64,000 nucleotides of DNA from Pontiellaceae bacterium B12227 (GTDB taxonomy: Bacteria; Verrucomicrobiota; Kiritimatiellia; Kiritimatiellales; Pontiellaceae), in the NCBI GenBank assembly GCA_029432775.1, contig JAROAZ010000009.1, positions 1 through 64,000 on the forward strand, written 5' to 3'. The notes under the pieces are model-generated. The model was given only the letters and a program-made list of their open reading frames with translations, did not search any database and was not told the origin of the DNA. The translations under genes were made by a program, and so were the position numbers. The first letter of the stretch is position 1. The number at the start of each line of letters is the position of its first letter. Positions 34,210 to 41,983 of the stretch are shown one piece after another.

Positions 34210-34757
34210 AAACGGAATATCCGAAGCTGTTGGAGCTTTTTTGTGTCTTCATGCGGATCAGTGCCATCACCATCGGGGGTGGCTATGTCATGTTTCCTCT
34301 GATGAAGTCCGAGGTCGTTGATTCCAAGGACTGGATCACCGACGACGAGATGGTCGACTACTATGCCCTGGGGCAGTCCGTTCCCGGAATTATTGCCATG
34401 AATACGGCAACACTCATTGGATATCGCAAGCGCGGAATTCCCGGGGCCCTCGCGGCCGCGGCCGGAATGGCCGCGCCCTCGCTGGTGGTGATTCTTCTGA
34501 TTGCCGCCTTTCTGACGCCGTATTTTGAGCACCCGTGGGTGCAGAAAGCTTTTGCCGGAATCCGGGCCGCCGTGGTGGCGATGATTGTAATGGCGGTCTG
34601 GCAGGTCGGGCAAAAGTCGGTGAACTCGCTCACGAAGGGTGCCATTGCGGTTGGTTCATTTCTCGCGATTGTGGCGCTGGGCATGCATCCGGTGCTCATG
34701 ATTCTGGCCGGCGGTCTGCTCGGTGCCGTCCTGTTTCGCAAGGAGGCGAAGGCGTGA
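34200..34757 (+). CDS. chrA: Chromate transporter half-subunit ChrA, first of two
   Basis: A 185-aa short-chain CHR protein with about six membrane segments and the family motif region ITIGGGYVMFPLMKSE...LGQSVPGIIAMNTATLIGYRKRGIPGALAAAAGMAAPSLV. Two short CHR proteins together make one functional exporter of chromate or a related oxyanion. The start codon lies inside a one-mismatch copy of the dispersed palindrome (34195-34209). The second half follows 142 bases later, separated by an inverted-repeat element. Confidence 0.88.
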   Translation: MAGKTEYPKLLELFCVFMRISAITIGGGYVMFPLMKSEVVDSKDWITDDEMVDYYALGQSVPGIIAMNTATLIGYRKRGIPGALAAAAGMAAPSLVVILLIAAFLTPYFEHPWVQKAFAGIRAAVVAMIVMAVWQVGQKSVNSLTKGAIAVGSFLAIVALGMHPVLMILAGGLLGAVLFRKEAKA

Positions 34758-34773
34758 GCGGGCTCTTTAACAA

Positions 34774-34885
34774 TGTAGACGGAGCTTCTGGCTCCGTTAT
34801 GCATGAGCACAGGATGACACTATCCTTTGCTTCGCGAGGTCTGGCGCACAAGCCCGTCCTAACGGAGCTGGAAGCTCCGTCTACA
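34774..34885. repeat. MITE-like element between the two chrA halves
   Basis: Arms at 34774-34799 and 34860-34885 are inverted copies of about 26 bases with two mismatches, flanking about 60 bases. Each arm itself folds through GGAGCTTCTGGCTCC or GGAGCTGGAAGCTCC. It interrupts an otherwise tight two-gene unit. Confidence 0.8.
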
Positions 34886-34899
34886 ACGAGGCGGTGTGC

Positions 34900-35418
34900 A
34901 TGAGCATGCTGATTCAGCTCTTTACCGCTTTCTTCACGATTGGTCTGTTTGCGTTCGGCGGCGGCTATGCGATTTTATCGTTCCTGCAACAGGAGGTGGA
35001 GCGACGCGGCTGGATGACCACCGAGCGGTTTGTCGATTTTATCGCCATCTCGCAAAGTACACCTGGCCCCATTGCGATCAACATGGCCACGTTTGTCGGG
35101 TTCGAGACCGGCGGGGTTCTTGGGGCGCTGGCGGCCACGGTGGCGGTGGCGCTTCCGGGCATGCTGCTGATGACGACCTTTGCCATTTTCTTTTTCCACT
35201 TCTATGAGCGCCCCGCAACCCAGGCCGTGTTTAAAGGACTCCGGCCGGCAGTCGTCGGTCTGGTGGCGGCGGCGGCCTGGCAGATCGGCCGGGTGGCCGT
35301 GGTAAATTGGCAGGCCGTTGCAATTTCCGGAATCTGTATTCTTCTCATTGCCAAATGGAAAGTCAGTCCGGTGTTGCTCGTGGTCGGCTCCGCGATTGCC
35401 GGGATTATTTTTTTCTAG
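34900..35418 (+). CDS. chrA: Chromate transporter half-subunit ChrA, second of two
   Basis: A 172-aa short CHR partner with FAFGGGYAILSFLQQEVERRGW, STPGPIAINMATFVGFETGGVLGALAATVAVALPG and several membrane helices. It pairs with the gene at 34200. The ATG at 34900 is preferred, with GAGG upstream; a GTG at 34894 is possible. Its end overlaps the convergent GGDEF gene by 14 bases. Confidence 0.87.
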   Translation: MSMLIQLFTAFFTIGLFAFGGGYAILSFLQQEVERRGWMTTERFVDFIAISQSTPGPIAINMATFVGFETGGVLGALAATVAVALPGMLLMTTFAIFFFHFYERPATQAVFKGLRPAVVGLVAAAAWQIGRVAVVNWQAVAISGICILLIAKWKVSPVLLVVGSAIAGIIFF

Positions 35419-35878
35419 CCATCAAATCCGCGTCCGCCGATTCAAAAAGGTTTTCTGCAGGCAGGGCGGCGGCGCCGGCGGTGACGGTCGGGAATTTCTG
35501 CTTTGTGCACATGCGCTCCGCAAACTTCCAGGCATTGGAAAGTCCGGTCTCTGGAAGAATGGCGGCAAATTCGTCGCCGCCGATGCGGCAGATGATGTCG
35601 GCGGCGCGGGCGGTGGATTTCAGCAGTGCTGCAAAATCCTTAAGGGCTGCGTCGCCGGCTGTATGTCCGTTGGCATCGTTAATCTGCTTGAAACTATCAA
35701 TGTCGAAAATAACAAGGCTGAGCTCGCGTTCGTACCGTTTGGCCGTTTCAGTGTGGTCGGCCAGCGTTTCCTCAAAGTACCGGCGGTTGTAGAGGCCGGT
35801 CAGCCCGTCGCGGGTGGCCTGATCGCTCAGCGAGAGGATGGTGAGCCATAGAAGGGGGTTGTTTTCGGGATCAGTCAT
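35405..35878 (-). CDS. GGDEF-domain protein (diguanylate cyclase)
   Basis: A 157-aa protein that is almost only a GGDEF domain: RDGLTGLYNRRYFEETL, IFDIDSFKQINDANGHTAGD and the intact catalytic GGDEF (RIGGDEFAAI). It would make cyclic di-GMP. The C-terminus stops at ESADADLMARKK, slightly before the usual end of the domain. There is no membrane or sensor part. The start at 35878 overlaps the upstream stop as TGATG, so it is coupled to the DUF218 gene. The dispersed palindrome inside encodes SNAWK. Confidence 0.88.
   Translation of the reverse strand: MTDPENNPLLWLTILSLSDQATRDGLTGLYNRRYFEETLADHTETAKRYERELSLVIFDIDSFKQINDANGHTAGDAALKDFAALLKSTARAADIICRIGGDEFAAILPETGLSNAWKFAERMCTKQKFPTVTAGAAALPAENLFESADADLMARKK
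35526..35540. repeat. TTCCA-N5-TGGAA copy inside the GGDEF gene
   Basis: TTCCAGGCATTGGAA, encoding SNAWK. Confidence 0.95.
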
Positions 35879-36528
35879 CAGGGGCGGAAAAGGAGTTTTG
35901 CATAGGTGTAGGCGATGAGTTCGTTGATTATGTAGCGCACACCTTCGCTGCATGTGTACCAGGATTCGGGTTCATAGGAGGCCGGCTCCAGGCAAGTGAC
36001 CCCGATATTATAGTCCGGTCCCAGTGCTTTTTTGAATAGCATGAGGCTGCGCCGTCCATGAGGTCCGGTTGTAATCAAATGGAGGTTGTTTTCCTTGATC
36101 GTGCCGGAGTCCAGTGTTCTGCGCAGCGCCAGAGCGGCCGTGAAGGTGCGGTCTTTTTTCACATCGTCTCCAACGGATACGATTATTTTTTCAGGATCAA
36201 AGCCGATTTCTTTCAGTCGTTCGGCTGTCATTTCCGGGTATGATTTAAATTCCAGCAGGTAGCTTCCAACGTCGATGGGCACTCCGGTGCAGACCATTCT
36301 GGAATAATTGCCGGAGTGAAACCGGGCCGCCGCCTCTTCAAGCGCAGAGTCGTGAATCCATCCCTCGATTACCATAAGACCTTTGTGAGGAGGTTGTTCC
36401 GGTGCCAGGAATGGGTAGATGTTTCGTGCGGTTCCTGCAAAAACAAGGCAGATTAGGGTTGTGATCAACAGCCATCCAAGCCATGTTGGTCTTCTGCGCG
36501 GACGTATGTTTGTCAGTGCTAATCTCAT
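35878..36528 (-). CDS. DUF218/YdcF-like protein
   Basis: A 216-aa membrane-anchored protein of the DUF218 (ElyC/SanA/YdcF) family: an N-terminal helix (LGWLLITTLICLVFAGTA), then GLMVIEGWIHDSALEEAAARFHSGNYSRMVCTGVP and LITTGPHGRRSLMLFKKAL. Family members affect envelope or polyprenol metabolism. It is coupled to the GGDEF gene by a one-base overlap. Confidence 0.78.
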   Translation of the reverse strand: MRLALTNIRPRRRPTWLGWLLITTLICLVFAGTARNIYPFLAPEQPPHKGLMVIEGWIHDSALEEAAARFHSGNYSRMVCTGVPIDVGSYLLEFKSYPEMTAERLKEIGFDPEKIIVSVGDDVKKDRTFTAALALRRTLDSGTIKENNLHLITTGPHGRRSLMLFKKALGPDYNIGVTCLEPASYEPESWYTCSEGVRYIINELIAYTYAKLLFRP

Positions 36529-36589
36529 TACCCGCTTATAGCATGTGAGCCGGCTTTGTAAAAAGCTCGAAACTTCTTGCGTACAGGGG

Positions 36590-36616
36590 TTGACACGCAG
36601 GGGGGTCTTCTATAAC
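36590..36616 (+). promoter_or_regulatory. Promoter of the rplM-rpsI operon
   Basis: TTGACA (36590-36595) and TATAAC (36611-36616), 15 bases apart, lie about 48 bases before rplM. Confidence 0.6.
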
Positions 36617-36663
36617 TTCCCCCACCTTGTGTTTTTACCGAACAGAGCTAGAGGACTATTTAA

Positions 36664-37092
36664 ATGAAAACTTTTATGCCCAAAGAGGCTGACATCAAGC
36701 GCGACTGGTATGTAGTCGATGCTACAGACAAACCGGCCGGCCGTCTGGCTGTGGTTATTGCCGACGCACTGCGTGGTCGTGACAAGCCTACTTATACCCC
36801 GCACGTCGATACCGGCGCTTTCGTTGTTGTAATCAACTGTGAGAAAATCAAGCTGACCGGCAACAAAGAAGACAAAAAAATCTATCAGGACTATTCCGGA
36901 TACTCCAGCGGTCGTACAGAAACGACTGCCAAGGAAGTTCGTGAAAAGCATCCGGAACGCATCATTACTCAGGCTGTAAAAGGCATGCTGCCGACAAATC
37001 GTCAGTCTCGTGCAACGCTGAAGCGCCTGAAAGTATATGCTGGTGGCGAGCATCCGCACGTTGCTCAGCAGGTGCAGGAACTCAACATCTAA
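36664..37092 (+). CDS. rplM: 50S ribosomal protein L13
   Basis: A 142-aa L13: DWYVVDATDKPAGRLAVVIADALRGRDKPTYTPHVDTGAFVVVIN, then KIYQDYSGYSSGRTETTAKEV and AVKGMLPTNRQSRATLKRLKVYAGGEHPH. It is an early assembly protein of the large subunit. AGAGGA precedes the ATG. It is co-transcribed with rpsI 15 bases downstream, the standard pair. Confidence 0.98.
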   Translation: MKTFMPKEADIKRDWYVVDATDKPAGRLAVVIADALRGRDKPTYTPHVDTGAFVVVINCEKIKLTGNKEDKKIYQDYSGYSSGRTETTAKEVREKHPERIITQAVKGMLPTNRQSRATLKRLKVYAGGEHPHVAQQVQELNI

Positions 37093-37107
37093 GCAGGATA
37101 AATTATC

Positions 37108-37506
37108 ATGGCAAAAGATACTCTGACATTGGCAGCAACCGGACGTCGTAAGACTTCAGTTGCACGTGTACGCATGACTGAAGGTTCCGGAACAATCACT
37201 GTTAACGGTCTTGAGTCTGATGCTTATTTTAACACCGCTCTCCAGCAGGAACTGCTCAAGAAGCCGTTCGAATGTGCCGGCGTTGCCGGTAAATACGATG
37301 TGATCGCTTCTGTAAAGGGCGGCGGAAAAGCCGGCCAGTGCGGCGCAGTGGTTCACGCCGTTGCACGCTCGCTTGCAGGTTCCGATGACGAGCTGAAAGA
37401 CGTCCTGAAAAAGGCCGGCTTCCTGACTCGTGATGCCCGTATGAAAGAACGTAAGAAACCGGGTCAGCCGGGTGCGCGTAAACGCTTCCAGTTCTCCAAA
37501 CGTTAA
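37108..37506 (+). CDS. rpsI: 30S ribosomal protein S9
   Basis: A 132-aa S9: AATGRRKTSVARVRMTEGSGTITVNGL, VKGGGKAGQCGAVVHAVARSL, and the C-terminal tail ARKRFQFSKR that reaches into the P-site tRNA. It shares a promoter with rplM and is followed by a strong terminator at 37531-37558. Confidence 0.98.
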   Translation: MAKDTLTLAATGRRKTSVARVRMTEGSGTITVNGLESDAYFNTALQQELLKKPFECAGVAGKYDVIASVKGGGKAGQCGAVVHAVARSLAGSDDELKDVLKKAGFLTRDARMKERKKPGQPGARKRFQFSKR

Positions 37507-37530
37507 TCGTTACGAACTGCAAGTTGCAAA

Positions 37531-37558
37531 AGCCTCCCGCTTCGGGGGGCTTTTTTTG
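37531..37558 (+). terminator. Terminator after rpsI
   Basis: AGCCTCCC-GCTTC-GGGGGGCT with a run of seven T. A copy of the dispersed palindrome begins three bases later. Confidence 0.9.
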
Positions 37559-37560
37559 TT

Positions 37561-37607
37561 TTCCAATGTTTGGAAAATCTTTTTAATCCGACTTCCAATC
37601 ATTGGAA
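37561..37607. repeat. Two copies of TTCCA-N5-TGGAA (37561-37575, 37593-37607)
   Basis: TTCCAATGTTTGGAA and TTCCAATCATTGGAA are 32 bases apart, between the rpsI terminator and argJ. Confidence 0.95.
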
Positions 37608-37621
37608 GAAAGGGCAGAACC

Positions 37622-38803
37622 ATGTTTTCAGAAATTCATATGCCGAAAGGCTTCGAGTGCGCAGGTGTTTCCGCGGGAATTAAACCGGGCGGGGTAAAAG
37701 ATATGGCGCTTATTTTTTCGGATACGCCTGCGAGCGCCGCCGGCGTATTTACCACCAATCAGGTATGCGCGGCCCCGGTTAAAGTATGCCGGGCTCATCT
37801 GCAGCACGGCGTGGCGCGGGCCATTGTCATGAACAGCGGCATTGCCAATGCCTGTACCGGAGCGGAGGGCATGGTGGCCGCCAAAGACATGGCCGCCGAA
37901 ACCGCCAAGGTGATCGGCTGTGAGCCGCAGGAAATTTTTGTCTGCTCCACCGGCAAGATCGGGCCGCAGCTGCCGCTCGATAAAATTATTCCAGGCATCG
38001 GAAAATTATTCGACGCCGCACTCATCGAAAATGTGCAGGATTGTGCCGAAGCCATGATGACCACCGACACACGGCCGAAGGTCTCGGTGGCTGAGCTGGA
38101 GATTGAAGGCAGGTCGGTCAAAATCGTCGGTTTTGCCAAAGGGGCCGGCATGATTGAGCCGAACATGGCCACGATGCTGTCGTATATCACGACCGATGCC
38201 GCCGTGGAGCAGCATGCGCTGCAGGCGGCGCTGAAAAAAGCGGTCGACAGCAGCTTTAACCGGATCTCGATCGATGGCGACCAAAGCACCAACGACACCG
38301 TGCTGGCGATGGCTAACGGCGCGGCGGAGAATCGTCCGCTGGATGAAAATTCCCACGACTGGGGTGTATTTTACCAGGCATTGGAAACCGTCTGCCATGA
38401 GCTGGCGATGATGATTGTGCACGACGGTGAAGGGGCGGATAAGTTTGTGACGGTCAACGTCAAGGGCGCAGCCACGGCCGAGGATGCCGAGCTGGCCGCC
38501 CGGGCGGTTGCCAATTCCATGCTGAACAAAACGGCCTGGGCGGGAACACACCCTGACTGGGGGCGGATTATGGATTCGGTTGGCTACTCCAAGGCGCAAG
38601 TGAACGAGGATCTGGTCGATATCTTCTACGACGACACGCAGGCGGTGGCCGGCGGGTGCCAGTCCGGCGTTGCACAAGAGGATTTGATTAAGGTGGTTTC
38701 GCAGTCTGATTTTGCTATAAACATCGATCTGCACATGGGAGAAGGGGAAGCTGTGGTCTACACCTGCAACTGTACCGAGGAATACGTGCGGATTAATTAT
38801 TAG
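37622..38803 (+). CDS. argJ: Glutamate N-acetyltransferase / ornithine acetyltransferase ArgJ
   Basis: A 393-aa ArgJ that moves the acetyl group from N-acetylornithine to glutamate, recycling it in arginine synthesis; some forms also use acetyl-CoA. The self-cleavage site is visible in EPNMATMLSYITTDA, where the conserved Thr before MLS becomes the nucleophile. FTTNQVCAAPV and NSGIANACTGAEG are also present. The start at 37622 is chosen by homology; the frame is open back to 37472, but that part runs through the terminator and both palindrome copies. It opens a long arginine-lysine gene run. Confidence 0.96.
   Translation: MFSEIHMPKGFECAGVSAGIKPGGVKDMALIFSDTPASAAGVFTTNQVCAAPVKVCRAHLQHGVARAIVMNSGIANACTGAEGMVAAKDMAAETAKVIGCEPQEIFVCSTGKIGPQLPLDKIIPGIGKLFDAALIENVQDCAEAMMTTDTRPKVSVAELEIEGRSVKIVGFAKGAGMIEPNMATMLSYITTDAAVEQHALQAALKKAVDSSFNRISIDGDQSTNDTVLAMANGAAENRPLDENSHDWGVFYQALETVCHELAMMIVHDGEGADKFVTVNVKGAATAEDAELAARAVANSMLNKTAWAGTHPDWGRIMDSVGYSKAQVNEDLVDIFYDDTQAVAGGCQSGVAQEDLIKVVSQSDFAINIDLHMGEGEAVVYTCNCTEEYVRINY
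38372..38386. repeat. One-mismatch palindrome in argJ
   Basis: TACCAGGCATTGGAA, encoding YQALET. Confidence 0.7.
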
Positions 38804-38818
38804 GATTCGGGGAGATTA

Positions 38819-39079
38819 ATGCCGGTTGTTTCTACATTCTTTGGAATCATCATTAGGATGTATTATAACGACCACAATCCACCTCATATTCATGTGGAAT
38901 ATCAGGATAGTAAGGCTGTGGTGGATTTTAAAGGGAATATCCTTAAGGGAGATCTTGCCTCCCGGACGGCTCTGAAGCTGGTGCGGGAGTGGGTTGATCT
39001 CCATCCCGAGGAGCTGGTTGACGATTGGAATGCAGCACGTGAAGGGCGTAAAATAAAGAGGATTGATCCGTTGGATTAA
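38819..39079 (+). CDS. DUF4160 protein (putative toxin of a TA pair)
   Basis: An 86-aa DUF4160 protein: [29 protein letters not shown] carries the family hallmark HNPPHIH, followed by [15 protein letters not shown] and [25 protein letters not shown]4160 genes typically precede DUF2442 genes, as here, and the pair is treated as a putative toxin-antitoxin or nucleic-acid-linked module; activity is unproven. It sits 15 bases after argJ and within the arginine run. Confidence 0.85.
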   Translation: MPVVSTFFGIIIRMYYNDHNPPHIHVEYQDSKAVVDFKGNILKGDLASRTALKLVREWVDLHPEELVDDWNAAREGRKIKRIDPLD

Positions 39080-39087
39080 AGCAGATC

Positions 39088-39378
39088 ATGTGGGATATGA
39101 ATGACATTTCGAAGATTGAGTACAGAGGTGGCTACACCTATTGGATTCAGTTTGATGATGGTCAGGCCGGAGTCATCGATTTTATCCAATTTCTGAACGG
39201 TCCGGTTTTTGAGCCGCTCAAGGATGCCGGATATTTTAAGCAGGCCGTTATTGATGGCGGAACCATTGCCTGGCCGAACGGGGCAGATGTTGCGCCGGAA
39301 ACTCTTTACGAGATTTTAGAGCTGTCGGTTTCCCGGGTTGCCGAAGATTCGCCGGAATACAAAACAGGAAATGATTAA
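39088..39378 (+). CDS. DUF2442 protein (putative antitoxin of the pair)
   Basis: A 96-aa DUF2442 protein: [69 protein letters not shown] is the family pattern. It begins eight bases after DUF4160. Its stop overlaps the argB start as TAATG, so it couples the pair to arginine synthesis. A start at 39097 (MNDISK) is also possible. Confidence 0.85.
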   Translation: MWDMNDISKIEYRGGYTYWIQFDDGQAGVIDFIQFLNGPVFEPLKDAGYFKQAVIDGGTIAWPNGADVAPETLYEILELSVSRVAEDSPEYKTGND

Positions 39379-40250
39379 TGGATAAATTTATCGAAAAGGC
39401 CGCCGCGCTGACGGAAGCGCTTCCATATATCCAGCAGTTCCGCGGGGAAACCGTGGTGGTGAAGCTGGGGGGAAGCATTATGGAGAGCGAAGAAGGCTAC
39501 AGCCGGATTATGCAGGACATCGCTTTTATGGAATGCATCGGCATGTGTCCCGTGGTGGTGCATGGCGGCGGCAAGGCCATTTCCCGGTCGATGAAAGAGG
39601 CCAATATTGCACCGAATTTCGTTCACGGCTTACGTGTGACCGACGATGCCGCGATTCATGTAGTGGAAAAAGTGCTCAACCGGGAAGTAAACCCCCACTT
39701 GGTGGAAATTATCCAGCAGTACCATGGTAAGGCGCGTGGCATTCATGGCGAAGACATCCTGCACGTTGAAAAAATGGTGGGTTCAGATCCGGTCACCAAC
39801 GAAGAATTGGACTGGGGCTATGTCGGCCGTGTGACATCAGTTGATACCGAGCCGATTAATGCCTATGTAAAGTCTGAGATCGTTCCGGTAATTACACCGC
39901 TCGGGAAAGGGCCGGGCGGCCACCTTTATAATATTAATGCGGATGATGCCGCGACAGCCATTGCGGTGGCGCTCAAGGCACGAAAATTGGTCTTTTTGAC
40001 AGATGTTCCCGGGCTGCTGCTGGATCCTGAGGACAAAACCTCCATCATCTCTTCGCTGCATCTGGGCGAGGTGGACGAGCTGATTGATCGGGGTGTGATT
40101 TCCGGTGGCATGCTGCCGAAAATCAACGGAATGGTTGGCGCGGTTAAATCGGGCATCAAAAAAGCCCATATTATCGATTCATCGATGCCGCATTCGCTCC
40201 TGTTGGAGCTGTTTACCAGTGAAGGTGTGGGAACCGAAATTACGGAGTAG
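39378..40250 (+). CDS. argB: N-acetylglutamate kinase
   Basis: A 290-aa ArgB that phosphorylates N-acetylglutamate. Marks: VVVKLGGSIMES near residues 26-37, PVVVHGGGKAIS, the substrate region GLRVTDDAAIHVVEKVL, and the late YNINADDAATAIAVALKARKLVFLTDVPGLL. The longer N-terminal helix (DKFIEKAAALTEALPYIQQF) is typical of arginine-inhibited, hexameric kinases. Translation is coupled to the DUF2442 gene. argD follows after four bases. Confidence 0.97.
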   Translation: MDKFIEKAAALTEALPYIQQFRGETVVVKLGGSIMESEEGYSRIMQDIAFMECIGMCPVVVHGGGKAISRSMKEANIAPNFVHGLRVTDDAAIHVVEKVLNREVNPHLVEIIQQYHGKARGIHGEDILHVEKMVGSDPVTNEELDWGYVGRVTSVDTEPINAYVKSEIVPVITPLGKGPGGHLYNINADDAATAIAVALKARKLVFLTDVPGLLLDPEDKTSIISSLHLGEVDELIDRGVISGGMLPKINGMVGAVKSGIKKAHIIDSSMPHSLLLELFTSEGVGTEITE

Positions 40251-40254
40251 AAAT

Positions 40255-41496
40255 ATGAACACAGGGGAAATTGCAGCACTGCAGAAAGAACATCTGATGC
40301 CCACGTATGCGCCGGGTATTGCATTGGTCGAGGGGTCTGGATCCTTTGTCTGGGATGCAGAAGGAAAAGAGTATCTCGACTTTGTTTCCGGTATTGCGGT
40401 CACGAACATCGGTCACTGCCATCCGAAAATGGTGCATGCGGTTCAGGACCAGGTGGAAACGCTGGTTCATGTCTCGAATCTTTATTATAACGAAAAGCAG
40501 CCGGTACTTGCCAAATCGCTGGCACAGCATGCCGGGATGCCCGGAGCCAAGTGTTTCTTTGCCAACTCCGGCGCGGAAGCCAATGAAGGGCTGATTAAGC
40601 TCGCGCGGCTTTGGGGCAGTGAGCATGGAAAATATGAAATTATCACTATGCGTCAATCCTTTCATGGCCGGACATTGGCCACGCTGACCGCTACCGGTCA
40701 GGATAAGGTGAAAACCGGCTTCGGTCCATTGCCCGAAGGGTTTGCCTACGCCAATTTTAACGATATAGAATCCATAAAAGGTGTAATTACCCCGAAAACG
40801 GCTGCTGTGCTGGTGGAGGCGCTGCAGGGCGAGGGCGGTGTGATCCCCGCGGATTCGGAATTTATGTCCGACCTTCGGAAACTCTGTGATGAAGAGGGGA
40901 TTCTTTTGCTGTGCGATGAGGTGCAGGCGGGCATGGGCCGGACGGGAAAATGGTTCGGGTTCCAGAACTATGATGTTCAGCCGGATGCATTCTCGTTGGC
41001 AAAAGGGCTTGGTAATGGTTTTCCGATCGGGGCCATTGTTGCAGGCGAAAAGCTGGCTGATGTTTTTCAGCCGGGCCACCATGCAACGACCTTTGGCGGG
41101 ACACCGCTGGCTTGCGCGGCCGCTCAGGCCGTTGTGGATGTGATTGAGCAGGAAGATCTGCTCATGAACACCCAGATGATGGGGGCGTATCTGGCGGAGG
41201 GGCTCTGCGAGATTGCTCTGAAGCATAAGAAATGGATCGAATGCGTCCGGGGATTTGGGTTGCTCCTGGGGCTGGTGCTGGATGTTCCGGCTGCTGAGCT
41301 GCAGAAAAAATTGCAGGAAAAAGGCCTGCTTGCATTGGCAACAGCGGGTAATGTTCTGCGTTTACTTCCTCCTCTGAATGTAAAACAGGAAGAAGTCGAG
41401 CAGGCGCTGACGTTGATCGGCGAGGCCTGTGAGGAATTGCACGAGGAAATGGCGGCTCAGTCGCCGAACCCCTGCCAATGCGGTATGGGGGAATAG
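40255..41496 (+). CDS. argD: Acetylornithine aminotransferase
   Basis: A 413-aa class-III PLP aminotransferase: EYLDFVSGIAVTNIGHCHP, FFANSGAEANEGLIKLAR, LLCDEVQAGMGRTGKWFGFQNYDVQPD and the PLP lysine in FSLAKGLGNGFPIGA. In the arginine pathway it forms N-acetylornithine; in many bacteria the same enzyme also serves as succinyl-diaminopimelate aminotransferase, which would fit its closeness to lysine genes. The C-terminus has an extra cysteine motif, PNPCQCGMGE. Confidence 0.95.
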   Translation: MNTGEIAALQKEHLMPTYAPGIALVEGSGSFVWDAEGKEYLDFVSGIAVTNIGHCHPKMVHAVQDQVETLVHVSNLYYNEKQPVLAKSLAQHAGMPGAKCFFANSGAEANEGLIKLARLWGSEHGKYEIITMRQSFHGRTLATLTATGQDKVKTGFGPLPEGFAYANFNDIESIKGVITPKTAAVLVEALQGEGGVIPADSEFMSDLRKLCDEEGILLLCDEVQAGMGRTGKWFGFQNYDVQPDAFSLAKGLGNGFPIGAIVAGEKLADVFQPGHHATTFGGTPLACAAAQAVVDVIEQEDLLMNTQMMGAYLAEGLCEIALKHKKWIECVRGFGLLLGLVLDVPAAELQKKLQEKGLLALATAGNVLRLLPPLNVKQEEVEQALTLIGEACEELHEEMAAQSPNPCQCGMGE

Positions 41497-41518
41497 TTTA
41501 GATAAAGGAGATAAAGAA

Positions 41519-41875
41519 ATGGCGTATGATTTAACAGGTAAAGTAAAACTGATTCAGGACGCACAGACGTTCGGCAGTGGTTTCACCAAGCGTGAAATGG
41601 TGGTAACGGTTGAAGACGGGAAGTATCCTCAGGAAATTAATCTGGAGTTTGTGCAGGACAAAGTGAGCCTGCTGGACACGGTTCAGGTCGGTCAGGAAGT
41701 TACCGTAACCTTCGATATTCGCGGTCGCGAATACAATGGCCGCTATTTCAACAACCTCCAGGGCTGGAAGATCCAGACGGGCGCTGCAGCACCTGCTGCT
41801 GAAGATAAGCCGCCGGTTGCCGATAAAGATGTGCCGGCCGATTTCGACGAATACGAAGACGATATCCCGTTTTAA
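41519..41875 (+). CDS. DUF3127 OB-fold-like protein with an SSB-type acidic tip
   Basis: A 118-aa DUF3127 protein: YDLTGKVKLIQDAQTFGSGFTKREMVVTVEDGKYPQEINLEFVQDKVSLLDTVQVGQEVTVTFDIRGREYNGRYFNNLQGWKI fits an OB-fold. The tail ends DEYEDDIPF, closely like the DDDIPF tip that single-stranded DNA-binding protein uses to recruit partners. AAAGGAGA precedes the start. It lies between argD and argG with no obvious link to arginine synthesis. Confidence 0.85.
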   Translation: MAYDLTGKVKLIQDAQTFGSGFTKREMVVTVEDGKYPQEINLEFVQDKVSLLDTVQVGQEVTVTFDIRGREYNGRYFNNLQGWKIQTGAAAPAAEDKPPVADKDVPADFDEYEDDIPF

Positions 41876-41983
41876 ACAGCATGGAATAATGGAAGAACGG
41901 ATGGCTGGATAGTTGGGGTTCCCCCGGAAATCCACTCATCCTGAAACCCGATAATCCAACCAGATACGAAAGGATCATTTACG

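Noticed and set aside
34200..35418. chrA split as a frameshift or pseudogene
   Set aside because: Both halves have their own starts and complete short-CHR motifs, the normal two-gene form of the transporter.
37472..37621. An N-terminal extension of argJ
   Set aside because: It passes through the rpsI terminator and both palindrome copies; ArgJ homology begins at 37622.
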